Assembly (NCBI RefSeq): GCF_000092925.1
Contig: NC_014217.1
Location: forward strand, 620,001 to 684,000
Length of the DNA stretch: 64,000 bases
Direction of reading: 5' to 3'
Origin: Ancylobacter novellus DSM 506
GTDB lineage: Bacteria; Pseudomonadota; Alphaproteobacteria; Rhizobiales; Xanthobacteraceae
Shown: positions 8,401 through 18,922 of the stretch, piece after piece
Numbering within the stretch: the first letter of the stretch is position 1
How the letters are laid out: each line of letters starts with the position of its first letter
Position numbers and translations under genes: made by a program
The notes under the pieces: model-generated
Told to the model about the DNA's origin: nothing
Databases searched by the model: none
The model's input: only the letters and a program-made list of their open reading frames with translations

Positions 8401-9450
8401 ATGGTCAGGACCGCCGCCAATTCCCTTGCCCGCCGCCTCGCCGTCGCCGGCTCGCTCGCCGCCGGCCTGGCCCTCGCGCCGCTCGGCGCCTCGGCCGAGG
8501 AAGTGGTGAACATCTACACCACCCGCGAGCCGGGCCTCGCCAAGCCGCTCTTCGACGCTTTCACCGCGAAGACCGGCGTCAAGGTCAACAGCGTCTTCGT
8601 CAAGGACGGCCTCGCCGAGCGCGTGAAGGCCGAGGGCGAGGGCTCGCCCGCCGACGTGCTGATGACCGTCGACATCGGCTCGCTGCTCGACCTCGTCGAC
8701 CAGGGCGTCACCCAGCCGGTGAAGTCGGACGTGCTGGAGAAGGCGATCCCCGCCAATCTGCGCGCCCCGGACGGCTCGTGGTACGCGCTCTCGGCGCGCG
8801 CCCGCGTCGCCTATCTCTCCAAGGACCGGGTGAAGCTCGACGCCATCACCTATGAGGACTTCGCCGATCCTAAGTACAAGGGCGAGGTCTGCATCCGCTC
8901 CGGCAAGCACCCCTACAACACCGCGCTGATCGCCGCCTACATCGTCCATCACGGCGAGGCGAAGGCGGAGGAATGGCTGAAGGGCGTGAAGGCCAACCTC
9001 GCCCGCAAGGCCGCCGGTGGCGACCGCGAAGTGGCGCGCGATATCCTCGGCGACATCTGCGACCTCGGCCTCGCCAATTCCTACTATGTGGGCCTGATGC
9101 GCTCCGGCAAGGGCGGCCCCGAGCAGGAGGAATGGGCCAAGGCGATCAACGTCGTGCTGCCCACCTTCCAGGGCGGCGGCACGCATGTGAACATCTCCGG
9201 CGCCACCGTCGCCAAGAACGCGCCGAATAAGGGCAACGCCGTCAAGCTGCTGGAATATCTCGTCTCGCCCGAAGCGCAGGACCTCTACGCCAAGGGCAAT
9301 TACGAATATCCGGTGGTGCCCGAGGCGCCGGTCGACCCGATCATCGCCGCTTTCGGCCCGCTCAAGGTCGACAATGTCGACCTCGTCGCGGTGGCCAAGG
9401 CGCGCAAGGCGGCGGCCAACCTCGCCGACAAGGTCGGCTTCGACAACTGA
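8401..9450 (+). CDS. fbpA: Ferric iron ABC transporter substrate-binding protein
   Basis: Periplasmic ferric-ion-binding protein (FbpA/AfuA class) of 349 residues. The Sec signal peptide runs from residue 1 to the cleavage region LGASAEE (about residue 30), which supports ATG 8401 over an upstream in-frame ATG at 8359; GGAGACGAGA precedes it. Mature-protein features include VVNIYTTREPGLAKPLFDAF, KSGSGKHPYN-type ligand-loop sequence (RSGKHPYN) and NSYYVGLM near the C-lobe, where family tyrosines coordinate iron. It is followed by the permease fbpB and preceded by an ICE-like box. Confidence 0.93.
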   Translation: MVRTAANSLARRLAVAGSLAAGLALAPLGASAEEVVNIYTTREPGLAKPLFDAFTAKTGVKVNSVFVKDGLAERVKAEGEGSPADVLMTVDIGSLLDLVDQGVTQPVKSDVLEKAIPANLRAPDGSWYALSARARVAYLSKDRVKLDAITYEDFADPKYKGEVCIRSGKHPYNTALIAAYIVHHGEAKAEEWLKGVKANLARKAAGGDREVARDILGDICDLGLANSYYVGLMRSGKGGPEQEEWAKAINVVLPTFQGGGTHVNISGATVAKNAPNKGNAVKLLEYLVSPEAQDLYAKGNYEYPVVPEAPVDPIIAAFGPLKVDNVDLVAVAKARKAAANLADKVGFDN

Positions 9451-9523
9451 GCGGTACGGGCGGCCTCGCGCCGCCCGGTCCGCCTCCGTCCGGAGCGGCT
9501 TCCGCCCCGGCACGTTCCGCGAC

Positions 9524-11188
9524 ATGACGTTGACTGTTAGCGACCGTTCCGCGCCCCCGCGCGCCCCCGGCCACCCGCTGCTGCGGGCGGCGACGGGGGC
9601 GGTCGTGCTTCTGGTGCTGCTGCCGCTCATCGCGCTCGTCTGGGCGGCGCTGAACGGCTCGGGCGATCTCTGGCCGCATCTGATCGCCAACGTCATCCCG
9701 CACGCGCTGATCGAGACGGCGCTGCTCGTCCTCGGCGTCGGCGTCGTCGCCGGGGTGATCGGCACCGGCACGGCGTGGCTGGTGGCGGTGTGCCGCTTCC
9801 CCGGACGGGCGGTGTTCGAATGGGCGCTGCTGCTACCCCTCGCCATCCCGACCTACATCCAGGCCTTCGTCTATGTCGACGCGGTGCATCCGCTCGGCCC
9901 CATCCCGACGCTGATCCGCACCACCTTCGGCCTCGCGCCGCGCGACCTCTGGCTGCCGGAGGTGCGCTCGCTGCCCGGTTGCATCCTCCTCCTCGGGCTG
10001 GTGCTCTACCCCTACGTCTATCTCGTCGCCCGCTCCGCCTTCCTGGTGCAGACCGCCTCGGTGCTGGATGCGGCGCGCACGCTTGGCGTCGGCGCGACGG
10101 AAGCCTTCTTCCGCATCGCTTTGCCGCTCGCCCGCCCCGCCATCGCGGTGGGCGTGACGCTGGCGCTGATGGAGACGGTGAACGACATCGGCGCCTCCGA
10201 ATTCCTCGGCGTGCAGACGCTCACCCTGTCGATCTATTCGACTTGGCTCAACCGCTCGAGCCTGCCCGGCGCGGCGCAGATCGCCCTCTTCATGCTGGCG
10301 CTGATGGTCGGCCTCGTGCTGCTGGAGCGCTGGGGCCGGCGGCACCTGCGTGTCGCCAACATAGGCGGGCGCTCGCATGCGCCGGTGCGCCGCCCGCTCT
10401 CAGCCGGGCAGGGGGCGCTCGCGCTGCTGGCCTGCTTCGTCCCGGTGCTGCTCGGCTTCCTCATGCCGGCCGGCCACCTCGCTTTGGCGGCCTGGAAGCG
10501 GCTTCAGTTCCACGGCATCCCGCAGACTATCCTCGTCGAGACGGCGAACACCGCGCTGTTCGCCGCCATCGGCACGGCGCTGGCGCTCGCCTGCGGCTTC
10601 CTCGTCGTGGTGACGCTGCGTACCGGCGCGCTGCGCTCCGGCCTCGCCTTGCGCCTCGCCGGCCTCGGCTATGCCGTGCCGGGCACGGTGCTGGCGGTCG
10701 GCCTCCTGGTGCCGCTCGCCGGCTTCGACAACATGGTCTCGCATGTCAGCCAGCAGCTCACCGGCATCTCCACCGGGCTGCTGCTGTCGGGCTCCGGCGC
10801 GGCGCTGATCATCGCCTATGTCATCCGCTTCCTCGCCATCCCGGTCGGCGGGCTGGAAGCCGGCTACGGCAAGATCGGCCCCTCGCTCGACATGGCCGCG
10901 CGCAGCCTCGGCGAGAAGCCGGGCGGGGTGATCAGGCGCATCCACCTGCCGCTGCTGCGGCCCGCGCTCGGGGCGGCGGCACTCCTGGTCTTCGTCGACT
11001 GCATGAAGGAGTTGCCGGCGACGCTGATGCTGCGCCCGCTCAATTTCGAGACGCTGGCGAGCCACGTCTATGCCGAGGCCGCGCGCGGCACCTATGAGGA
11101 CGGCGCGCTGGCGGCATTGCTGATCGTCCTGGTTGGCCTCGCCCCGGTCATCCTTCTGGCGCGGCTGAGCCGGCCGCAGCACGACTGA
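9524..11188 (+). CDS. fbpB: Ferric iron ABC transporter permease (fused two-domain)
   Basis: Inner-membrane permease of the FbpB/SfuB class, 554 residues with two fused BPD_transp_1 domains and about twelve helices. The two EAA-type loops that contact the ATPase are visible: ASVLDAARTLGVGATEAFFRIALPLARPA in the first half and LDMAARSLGEKPGGVIRRIHLPLLRPA in the second. ATG 9524 follows fbpA by 73 bases. No ATP-binding subunit (fbpC) follows; the next gene is acetoacetyl-CoA synthetase on the other strand, so the ATPase must be encoded elsewhere. Confidence 0.92.
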   Translation: MTLTVSDRSAPPRAPGHPLLRAATGAVVLLVLLPLIALVWAALNGSGDLWPHLIANVIPHALIETALLVLGVGVVAGVIGTGTAWLVAVCRFPGRAVFEWALLLPLAIPTYIQAFVYVDAVHPLGPIPTLIRTTFGLAPRDLWLPEVRSLPGCILLLGLVLYPYVYLVARSAFLVQTASVLDAARTLGVGATEAFFRIALPLARPAIAVGVTLALMETVNDIGASEFLGVQTLTLSIYSTWLNRSSLPGAAQIALFMLALMVGLVLLERWGRRHLRVANIGGRSHAPVRRPLSAGQGALALLACFVPVLLGFLMPAGHLALAAWKRLQFHGIPQTILVETANTALFAAIGTALALACGFLVVVTLRTGALRSGLALRLAGLGYAVPGTVLAVGLLVPLAGFDNMVSHVSQQLTGISTGLLLSGSGAALIIAYVIRFLAIPVGGLEAGYGKIGPSLDMAARSLGEKPGGVIRRIHLPLLRPALGAAALLVFVDCMKELPATLMLRPLNFETLASHVYAEAARGTYEDGALAALLIVLVGLAPVILLARLSRPQHD

Positions 11189-11212
11189 GTTCGAGGCAAG
11201 CGGCTCCATTCT

Positions 11213-11306
11213 CCGTCATCCCGGACGGCCGCAGGCCGATCCGGGATCGCATGCCGAATGGAGAGCGATCCCGGCTCTACGGCTTCGCCTTCGGCCGGGA
11301 TGACGG
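11213..11306. repeat. Palindromic intergenic repeat (GTCATCCCGG type)
   Basis: Perfect outer arms CCGTCATCCCGG (11213-11224) and CCGGGATGACGG (11295-11306), with inner arms CCGGGATCGC and GCGATCCCGG. It fills the gap between the convergent fbpB and aacS genes. A single-arm relative is at 32983-32996 and related elements lie at 15387-15535 and 47592-47668. Confidence 0.85.
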
Positions 11307-11326
11307 CGGAATGTGGAGACTCGTTC

Positions 11327-13294
<1,968 letters not shown>

Positions 13295-13518
13295 CCTCGC
13301 CTCCCTTGCGTCTTGCATTATCCCGGACCGGCACACCGGCGGCTCGGCCGTTTGGCTGAGTCATAGCGCCCGGCTCGCTTCCTGTCAGGCCATCAAACAG
13401 ACACAGAAGCCTCAGATGTTCCAGCCGCTTTGAAACGGATCAGTGCCGTCCACGCGGCCTGACCTTGCGCGGCTTCGTCCCGATGCTGTAGCGAGGGCCG
13501 GGGGCACGTCGAACCTAG

Positions 13519-15363
13519 ATGAAGAAACTCGTTCCGATCCTTCTCCTGCCCATCGTGGCGGCGCTGGCCGCCGGCGTCGTCGCGTCCCGGCTCGCGACGC
13601 AGGAGAGGCTGCGGCACGAGGTGGAGACCATGGTGCAGGCCGCGATCGGCCGGCAGCCCGCCATTACCGGCGACGTGTCCTTCTCCGTGTTCCCTTGGCC
13701 GGCTATCGAGGTGGATGGGCTGGCTATCGACGACCCGCGGGCGCGGCTCGAAGTGGGCGAGGCGCGCATCGTGCTCGACCTGCTGCCGCTGCTGACCGGG
13801 CGCGCGAGCCCGGACTATATTGAGCTCACCGACGCCGACCTCACCCTCGCCGATCCGGGCGACAGCACCAAGGCGCTCGGCGCGCTGATCACCGGTCTCG
13901 GCACTGCCGAATCCGACGCCGATCTCTATGTCACCGACGGCAGCGTGAAGATCGCGCGCGGCAATGGCGGCGAGATGCTGATCCCGCAGGCCGACATGCG
14001 CATCGGCTGGCGTGGCGGCCGCGACGTGACCGCCAAGGGCCGGGCGACCTGGCGCGGCGAGCCGCTGGACATCGACCTCAACCTCTCCGGCCTCTCGGCC
14101 CTCGCTTCCGGCGGCATCGGTAGCCTGAAGCTCGCGGTATCCGGCACGCCGGCGGAGCTCTCCTTCCAGGGCGGCGCTCGGCTCGCCGGCGGGCCGGTAG
14201 TGACCGGCACGCTCGCCGTGGCCTCGCGCCAGCTCCGCGACGCTCTGGAATGGCTCGATTTCGACGCGCCGACTGAGCGCGGCTTCGGCGCCTTCGCCCT
14301 CAACGGCAGCGCGCAGCTCTCCGCGCAGGGCGTGGTGCTGGGCGAGGCGCGCGTCGAGCTCGACGGCAATGCCGGCGTCGGCGGCTTCAACCTGCGTTTC
14401 GACGGCGGCCGCGCCATCGTGCAGGGCTCGCTGGCGAGCGAGCAGCTCGACCTCTCGCCCTATGGCCAGCTCGCGCTTTCCGGCGGGCAGGGCGGTAGCT
14501 GGAACAGCGAGGACATCGACCTGCACCGCACGCGCGCGCTCGACGTGGACCTGCGGCTCTCCGCCCAGCAGGTGCGCGCGGGCGACGCGGAACTCCAGCG
14601 CATGGCGGCGAGCGCGACGCTGAAGGGCGGCAAGCTCTCCCTCACCATCGGCGAGGCCGAGGCCTGGGGCGGCATCTTCCGCGCCGCGCTGCACGTCTCG
14701 CCGCTCGACAAGGCCGCGGGAGCGGATGTGCGCGTCGACCTGTCGGCGGACGACGTGGCGCTGGCGCGCGCGCTCGGCGAGCTGTTCCGGATGCCGCGGC
14801 TGGAAGGGAACGGCTCCTTCCGCCTCTCGGCGAGCGGCTCGGGCGCCAGCATCATGGACATCGTCGCCAATCTGAACGGCGCCTTCACGCTCAATGGCGA
14901 GCAGGGAGCCCTCGTCGGCATCGACGTCGGGCGTATCCTGGCGCGGCTGGAGAAGCGCCCGCTGTCGGGCGCCGGCGACCTGCGCGGCGGGCGCACGCCC
15001 TATGACAGCGTCGTCATCGACGCCAGCATCGAGGACGGCGTCGCCAAGCTCGACCGCGTCGATCTCACCAGCACCAAGCTGCGCGTCGGCCTCGCCGGCG
15101 AGACTTCCATCGCCGCGCGCGACCTCGATTTCGCCGGCACCGCCCAGCTCGTCGGCCCGCCTGCCGAAGCTCCGAAGGCGGGCACCAAGCCGGACGCGGC
15201 GGTCGCCACGCCGGCGTCCTTCGAACTGCCCTTCATCGTGCGCGGCGACTGGGAGCGGCCCATCGTGCTGCCCGACCCGCAGGCGCTGATCCGCCGCTCC
15301 GGCGCTGCCCGGCCGCTGTTCGGCAGCCCCGACAAGATGGGCGTCGCCGGCCCGTTGCCGTGA
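13519..15363 (+). CDS. AsmA family outer-membrane biogenesis protein
   Basis: AsmA-like protein of 614 residues, anchored by an N-terminal helix (KLVPILLLPIVAALAAGVVA) with a long periplasmic domain. The N-terminal region GDVSFSVFPWPAIEVDGLAI matches the AsmA start, and the C-terminal AsmA_2 region is marked by GNGSFRLSASGSGASIMDIVANLNG and GALVGIDVGRIL. The family is linked to outer-membrane assembly and inter-membrane lipid transport. It stands alone, with a repeat-filled gap downstream. The particular lipid or partner cannot be told from sequence. Confidence 0.9.
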   Translation: MKKLVPILLLPIVAALAAGVVASRLATQERLRHEVETMVQAAIGRQPAITGDVSFSVFPWPAIEVDGLAIDDPRARLEVGEARIVLDLLPLLTGRASPDYIELTDADLTLADPGDSTKALGALITGLGTAESDADLYVTDGSVKIARGNGGEMLIPQADMRIGWRGGRDVTAKGRATWRGEPLDIDLNLSGLSALASGGIGSLKLAVSGTPAELSFQGGARLAGGPVVTGTLAVASRQLRDALEWLDFDAPTERGFGAFALNGSAQLSAQGVVLGEARVELDGNAGVGGFNLRFDGGRAIVQGSLASEQLDLSPYGQLALSGGQGGSWNSEDIDLHRTRALDVDLRLSAQQVRAGDAELQRMAASATLKGGKLSLTIGEAEAWGGIFRAALHVSPLDKAAGADVRVDLSADDVALARALGELFRMPRLEGNGSFRLSASGSGASIMDIVANLNGAFTLNGEQGALVGIDVGRILARLEKRPLSGAGDLRGGRTPYDSVVIDASIEDGVAKLDRVDLTSTKLRVGLAGETSIAARDLDFAGTAQLVGPPAEAPKAGTKPDAAVATPASFELPFIVRGDWERPIVLPDPQALIRRSGAARPLFGSPDKMGVAGPLP

Positions 15364-15386
15364 AGTCGGCTCGTAAATTCACTTTC

Positions 15387-15535
15387 CCTCATCCCCGGGC
15401 TTGATCCGGGGACCCAGCCTTTCCGCCTGCACCCGGCCACTGGGTGGCCGGAACTCGGGCTTACCCGAATTCCTCATTGGGGAGCCCGAAGTCGGCAAAT
15501 GCCGACTTCGGGTCAAGCCCGGCCACGAGGGCGGC
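15387..15535. repeat. Palindromic repeat cluster between asmA-like and LytTR genes
   Basis: About 150 bp of nested inverted repeats. The outer parts are CATCCCCGGGCTTGAT and GGTCAAGCCCGGCC. Inside is a perfect 12-bp hairpin, CCCGAAGTCGGC (15485-15496) with GCCGACTTCGGG (15501-15512) around AAAT. It lies between two convergent genes and could serve as a two-way transcription stop. The CCCGGGCTTGA core recurs at 47592-47668. Confidence 0.75.
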
Positions 15536-15582
15536 TGTCGTCGAGCCGAACTGAAATTACGAGCCGGACCCTGAAGGTCGGA

Positions 15583-16434
15583 CTAGCTCGCGGTGCCCCA
15601 GGCCTGCTCGACATCCTGCAGATAGCGCTGGGACACCGGCACCCGCCGCCCGTCCCTCAGCCGCACCGAACCGGCGCGGCCCGCCCGCTCGAACCGCTCC
15701 ACCGCTTCATCAGCCACCCACCAGGAGCGGTGCACCTGCCGACCCGCCACCGGGGCCGTCTCGGCGATCGCGTCGCGCAGGCGCATCAGCACCAGCGCCG
15801 CGCCGCGCCCGGTATGCACGCGCACATAATGGTCCTGCATCTCGAGGCAGAGGACCGGGCCGCGCAGATCGGTCGGCAGGCGCGCGATCAGCGGACAGGC
15901 CGACGGGGAGGCGGCCCGTATATCCTCCGCGGCGGCGGACGGAGGATCGCTGACAGTAACGGGAAGCGCGCGGGGGGCCGTGTCCCGGACGAGGACGGGC
16001 ACCAGCTTGTCCCCGAGCATGGTGACCAGCGAGCCGACGATGATGATCTGGAAATAGAGCTCGGAGACCTCGCCGAAGGAGGCCTCCCATCCGTTCAGCG
16101 CATTGATGGCCGCCCCGGTGACGGGGATCATCGGCAGGGCTGCCAGCGCGATCACCGCCGCGCGCCGGGTCTTGGGGCCGAGATCCCTGTAGAGCGCGCT
16201 GCGTGCCAGCCAGGGCTCGGTTAGCGCCGTCACGATGAACCACGAGGCCAGCACGCCGCCCCAGAAGCCGAGCCGCGCCAGGAAGGGGTCGTCGTCGACG
16301 CCGAACGGCTCCGCCCAGGTGAAGACGGGCGCAAGCGCCAGTGCCAGGCAGAGCTCGCCCGAGCGATGCCGAAGCCAGGCAGCGTTGATCGCCCCGCTCA
16401 TCGCCTGCTGCATCCCGTTCGCGAATTCGCGCAT
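15583..16434 (-). CDS. Membrane-anchored LytTR DNA-binding protein
   Basis: Protein of about 283 residues with roughly four N-terminal membrane helices (SGELCLALALAPVFTW, GVLASWFIVTALT, AAVIALAALPMIPVTGAAI, LYFQIIIVGSLVTML) and a C-terminal LytTR domain. The LytTR segment includes VLCLEMQDHYVRVHTGRGAALVLMRL and GRQVHRSWWVADEAV, the family's DNA-contacting region. Such proteins act as one-component regulators that sense a membrane signal. ATG 16434 follows GGGGAG and is taken as the start; ATG 16455 and GTG 16467 are possible. It is divergent from the methyltransferase-like gene, a possible target. Confidence 0.85.
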   Translation of the reverse strand: MREFANGMQQAMSGAINAAWLRHRSGELCLALALAPVFTWAEPFGVDDDPFLARLGFWGGVLASWFIVTALTEPWLARSALYRDLGPKTRRAAVIALAALPMIPVTGAAINALNGWEASFGEVSELYFQIIIVGSLVTMLGDKLVPVLVRDTAPRALPVTVSDPPSAAAEDIRAASPSACPLIARLPTDLRGPVLCLEMQDHYVRVHTGRGAALVLMRLRDAIAETAPVAGRQVHRSWWVADEAVERFERAGRAGSVRLRDGRRVPVSQRYLQDVEQAWGTAS

Positions 16435-16579
16435 CGCGAAAAGCTCCCCGCCCATGCCTGACGGCACGGTAGCGAAGAATCTGGCGCAAATACGAAGCCG
16501 TGCTGGTTCTCCGGCGCGGGGAAGACGACGAACGGCTCGGAATATCTAGGCCCGTCCAGTTGTGTTTCCGAGCTGACCA

Positions 16580-17242
16580 GTGAAACTGCACTCCTTCCAA
16601 GAAAAAGCCCCGCACGCGGCCCTGCGCACACCGCCCGCGCCCTATCTCGACCAGAGCCGGCGCATCGCCCTGATCGGCGTCGTCGCGGCCATGGCGGCCG
16701 GGGGCCTCTACGTCTCCGACAGCCTCTGGGGCCGCGATTCCCTGATGGAAGCCGTACTGAAAAGCGCCGGCCAGTGCCTGATCATAGCGGCCGTGCTCGG
16801 GCGCCTGTGGGCGACGCTCTACATTGGCGGGCGCAAGAACGCCTGCCTCATCACCAAGGGGCCGTATTCGCTCTCGCGCAACCCGCTCTACTTCTTCTCG
16901 ATCCTCGGCGCGGTCGGCGCCGGGCTGGTCTTCGGCAGCCTCGTGGCCGCTACCGTCCTCGGCGGCGCGACCTGGCTCCTGCTCGATCGCGCCGCGCGCG
17001 ACGAGGCCGAGCTGCTGGGTGCCAGTTTCGGGGCGTCCTATGCCGATTATGCCGAGCGTGTCCCGCTGCTCTGGCCGCGCGTCACAGGCTACGCGGATGC
17101 GACGGAGCCGAGCTTCCGCCCGTCCGCCCTCGGCCGCGCCTTGCGCGACAGCCTGCTGTTCCTGCTGCTGCTGCCGATCGCCGAGCTCGCCGGCTACGCC
17201 AAGGCCGCCGGCCTGCTGCCGCGGCTGCTCCCGCTGTTCTGA
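16580..17242 (+). CDS. Isoprenylcysteine methyltransferase-like membrane protein
   Basis: Integral membrane protein of 220 residues with an ICMT/PEMT-type methyltransferase core. The signature is TKGPYSLSRNPLYFFSILGAVGAGL, with the conserved G-P-Y/F, R-NP and later DEAELLGASFGASYADYAERVP containing the family E...Y...Y-x-x-R/V motif. About five helices are predicted, the last pair at residues 150-180 and 190-218. The methyl acceptor is unknown in bacteria. GTG 16580 is the only start that precedes the conserved part, and its ribosome site is weak. It shares a ~145-bp divergent promoter region with the LytTR gene. Confidence 0.83.
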   Translation: MKLHSFQEKAPHAALRTPPAPYLDQSRRIALIGVVAAMAAGGLYVSDSLWGRDSLMEAVLKSAGQCLIIAAVLGRLWATLYIGGRKNACLITKGPYSLSRNPLYFFSILGAVGAGLVFGSLVAATVLGGATWLLLDRAARDEAELLGASFGASYADYAERVPLLWPRVTGYADATEPSFRPSALGRALRDSLLFLLLLPIAELAGYAKAAGLLPRLLPLF

Positions 17243-17255
17243 GGCGCCGGACCTT

Positions 17256-17708
17256 TCAGCCCCCGCCGGACACCAGCAGGGCGAGGACGACGTAGCGCCC
17301 GACCTTCGCCAGCGTGACCAGCGCCAGGAACATCCCGAAGGGCTCGCGCAGGACGCCGGCGACGACGGTGAGCGGGTCGCCGATGATGGGCATCCAGCTC
17401 AACAGCAGGGACCATTTCCCATAGCGGCGATACCAGCCCTGCGCGCGCTCCAGCGCGCGGGCATTGGCGGGAAACCAGCGATGGTTCCTGAAGCGCTCGA
17501 TGCCGCGGCCCAGCAGCCAGTTGATGACCGACCCGAGCACGTTGCCAAGGCTCGCCACCGCTATGAGCGCCCAGGGCGGATAGGCGCCGGTGAGCAGGAG
17601 CGCCACGAGCGCCGCTTCCGACTGCATCGGAAGGATCGTCGCCGCGGCGAGCGCCGTCACGAACAGACCCGCATAGGCGGCCACGTCCACAAGCATCGTA
17701 TCGATCAT
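17256..17708 (-). CDS. YqaA-like (DedA/SNARE-associated) membrane protein
   Basis: Membrane protein of about 150 residues, similar to YqaA, a short relative of the DedA family. Features are ATILPMQSEAALVALLLTG, the glycine-rich ASLGNVLGSVINWLLGRGIERF stretch and LLSWMPIIGDPLTVVAGVLREPF, a pattern shared with DedA half-domains. Its transport or scramblase role is uncertain. ATG 17708 (MIDTMLVD) is chosen; GTG 17738 is the other option and neither has a strong ribosome site. It is convergent with the methyltransferase-like gene and is the last chromosomal gene before the left end of the integrated element. Confidence 0.85.
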   Translation of the reverse strand: MIDTMLVDVAAYAGLFVTALAAATILPMQSEAALVALLLTGAYPPWALIAVASLGNVLGSVINWLLGRGIERFRNHRWFPANARALERAQGWYRRYGKWSLLLSWMPIIGDPLTVVAGVLREPFGMFLALVTLAKVGRYVVLALLVSGGG

Positions 17709-17760
17709 CGATAAGGGCGCATGACGGGGCCGCTTCACCGCGCCGGGGAGGCGGAGACGC

Positions 17761-17794
17761 TCACTCCGCCAGCACGCGCGTCGAGGGGAAGGTG
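17761..17794. repeat. attL: left direct repeat of the integrative element
   Basis: A 34-bp sequence identical to 26622-26655 except at one base (17779 C, 26640 T). Read on the minus strand it encodes TFPSTRVLAE plus stop, the last codons of the sensor-kinase gene that now lies 8.86 kb away. The single change is silent (ACG against ACA, both Thr). It is therefore a stranded copy of that gene's 3' end, left by site-specific integration. Confidence 0.88.
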
Positions 17795-17973
17795 CTCGCC
17801 GGATAAGAAGCTAGATTATTGATATTCAAGAGTTTTATTCAGCCGCTGATGGTCACACTGGACCAGAGGATTGGGGCCGTCAAGGCGAGGTCGCGATATT
17901 TTCCGGCAGTAATGTGAGCGCGCATCTGAAATCAAGAACCATGAGCGTTTCCCCCGTGCCGGTGGACAAATTC

Positions 17974-18765
17974 TCAGATAGTACCCATCGGCGCCACTTT
18001 GAAAGCGCCGACTTGGCCCAAATCCGTCTCGACATCCAGTCCGAGGAATACCATCGCGCACTGAGGACCGTTACCACTCGGTTGCATGTAGCTCATGAGA
18101 CCGAATTCCCGCCCGCGCGTGGTGCCGATTTGCAGCGTCCCTCCGACGTCAGGAAAGCGTCCTTCGCGGATAATGCTGGCCAGTACCCTTGAAGGGGTGC
18201 GCCGCAGAGCGTGCTCCGCCTTCGCGTCCAGCTCGGCAATAGCTTCTGCAATTTCAGGCTTGTGGCTGCCAAGCAGGAGGGGCGAGGCACTGGTCGTTTC
18301 GGGGAGGCTTCGCAGGTCGAACATCAACCGAGATGCGTCCCACTCTAGGTGAAAGACTTGGAGGGTATTACTGGCGGGACAGCACCCAAAGACGGCCATC
18401 TCAAAGGGACGCAAGGTTTCAACGAAGTAGCGGGTGCCAAGGCGCTGAGCAAGCATTGCTACATCCGCCATGGAAGGGAGCGGGAGGTCCGGTAGCCCTA
18501 TCATGTGTTGTAGAGCTGCGTTGAGCGCCGAGTACGTTTGCAGCGCGGAGAAAGTATTGCCCGCGAAGGCGAACCCCAATGTTCGGCTGAGGCGTAGGTT
18601 GTCGAAGAAGCCACTCGTCCCCGGCACAAAGCACTTCACGGTTAGGGGAAATATCTTCGCTGAGGCTTCGCTAAGGCTCCCGTTGAGGTGATTGATCGTC
18701 CGGGTATCACCTACAGCCCACAGGACTTTGTCGAAAGCCTCGTACCAGATGGCGATGCATGTCAT
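17974..18765 (-). CDS. Proteasome-beta-like Ntn hydrolase
   Basis: A 263-residue protein with the layout of a proteasome beta subunit. Met1 is followed by Thr2, which would be the exposed nucleophile after Met removal (MTCIAI). Asp20 in AVGDTRT and Lys37 in ASAKIF correspond to Asp17 and Lys33 of the proteasome. Later matches are LGFAFAGNTFSALQTYSAL (Gly69), FGCCPASNTLQVFHL, LLLGSHKPEIAEAI and PDVGGTLQIG (Asp206, Gly209). The ATG at 18765 has AGGGG seven bases upstream and places Thr at position 2, so it is preferred to in-frame starts further up (to 18870). No AAA+ unfoldase, pupylation or HslU gene is near. It lies next to attL and diverges from the recombinase gene. Function is inferred. 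Confidence 0.7.
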   Translation of the reverse strand: MTCIAIWYEAFDKVLWAVGDTRTINHLNGSLSEASAKIFPLTVKCFVPGTSGFFDNLRLSRTLGFAFAGNTFSALQTYSALNAALQHMIGLPDLPLPSMADVAMLAQRLGTRYFVETLRPFEMAVFGCCPASNTLQVFHLEWDASRLMFDLRSLPETTSASPLLLGSHKPEIAEAIAELDAKAEHALRRTPSRVLASIIREGRFPDVGGTLQIGTTRGREFGLMSYMQPSGNGPQCAMVFLGLDVETDLGQVGAFKVAPMGTI

Positions 18766-18922
18766 GTCGGCGCCCCTCGCTGCAACACTATGAACCGTCC
18801 AATAGCCCTTGCCCATCCGGACACGTCCGCTTCTGCGCCCAAGTGCGTCCAATAGGATGGGTGTTGACATTTTGGGCGCGCTCGACTCTCATGCCTTGAC
18901 CTTTTGGACACGAGGACAGAGC

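Noticed and set aside
17974..18765. HslV or Anbu
   Set aside because: HslV is shorter (about 175 residues) and adjoins hslU. Anbu is found with ATP-grasp, alpha-E and transglutaminase-like genes. Neither setting is present.
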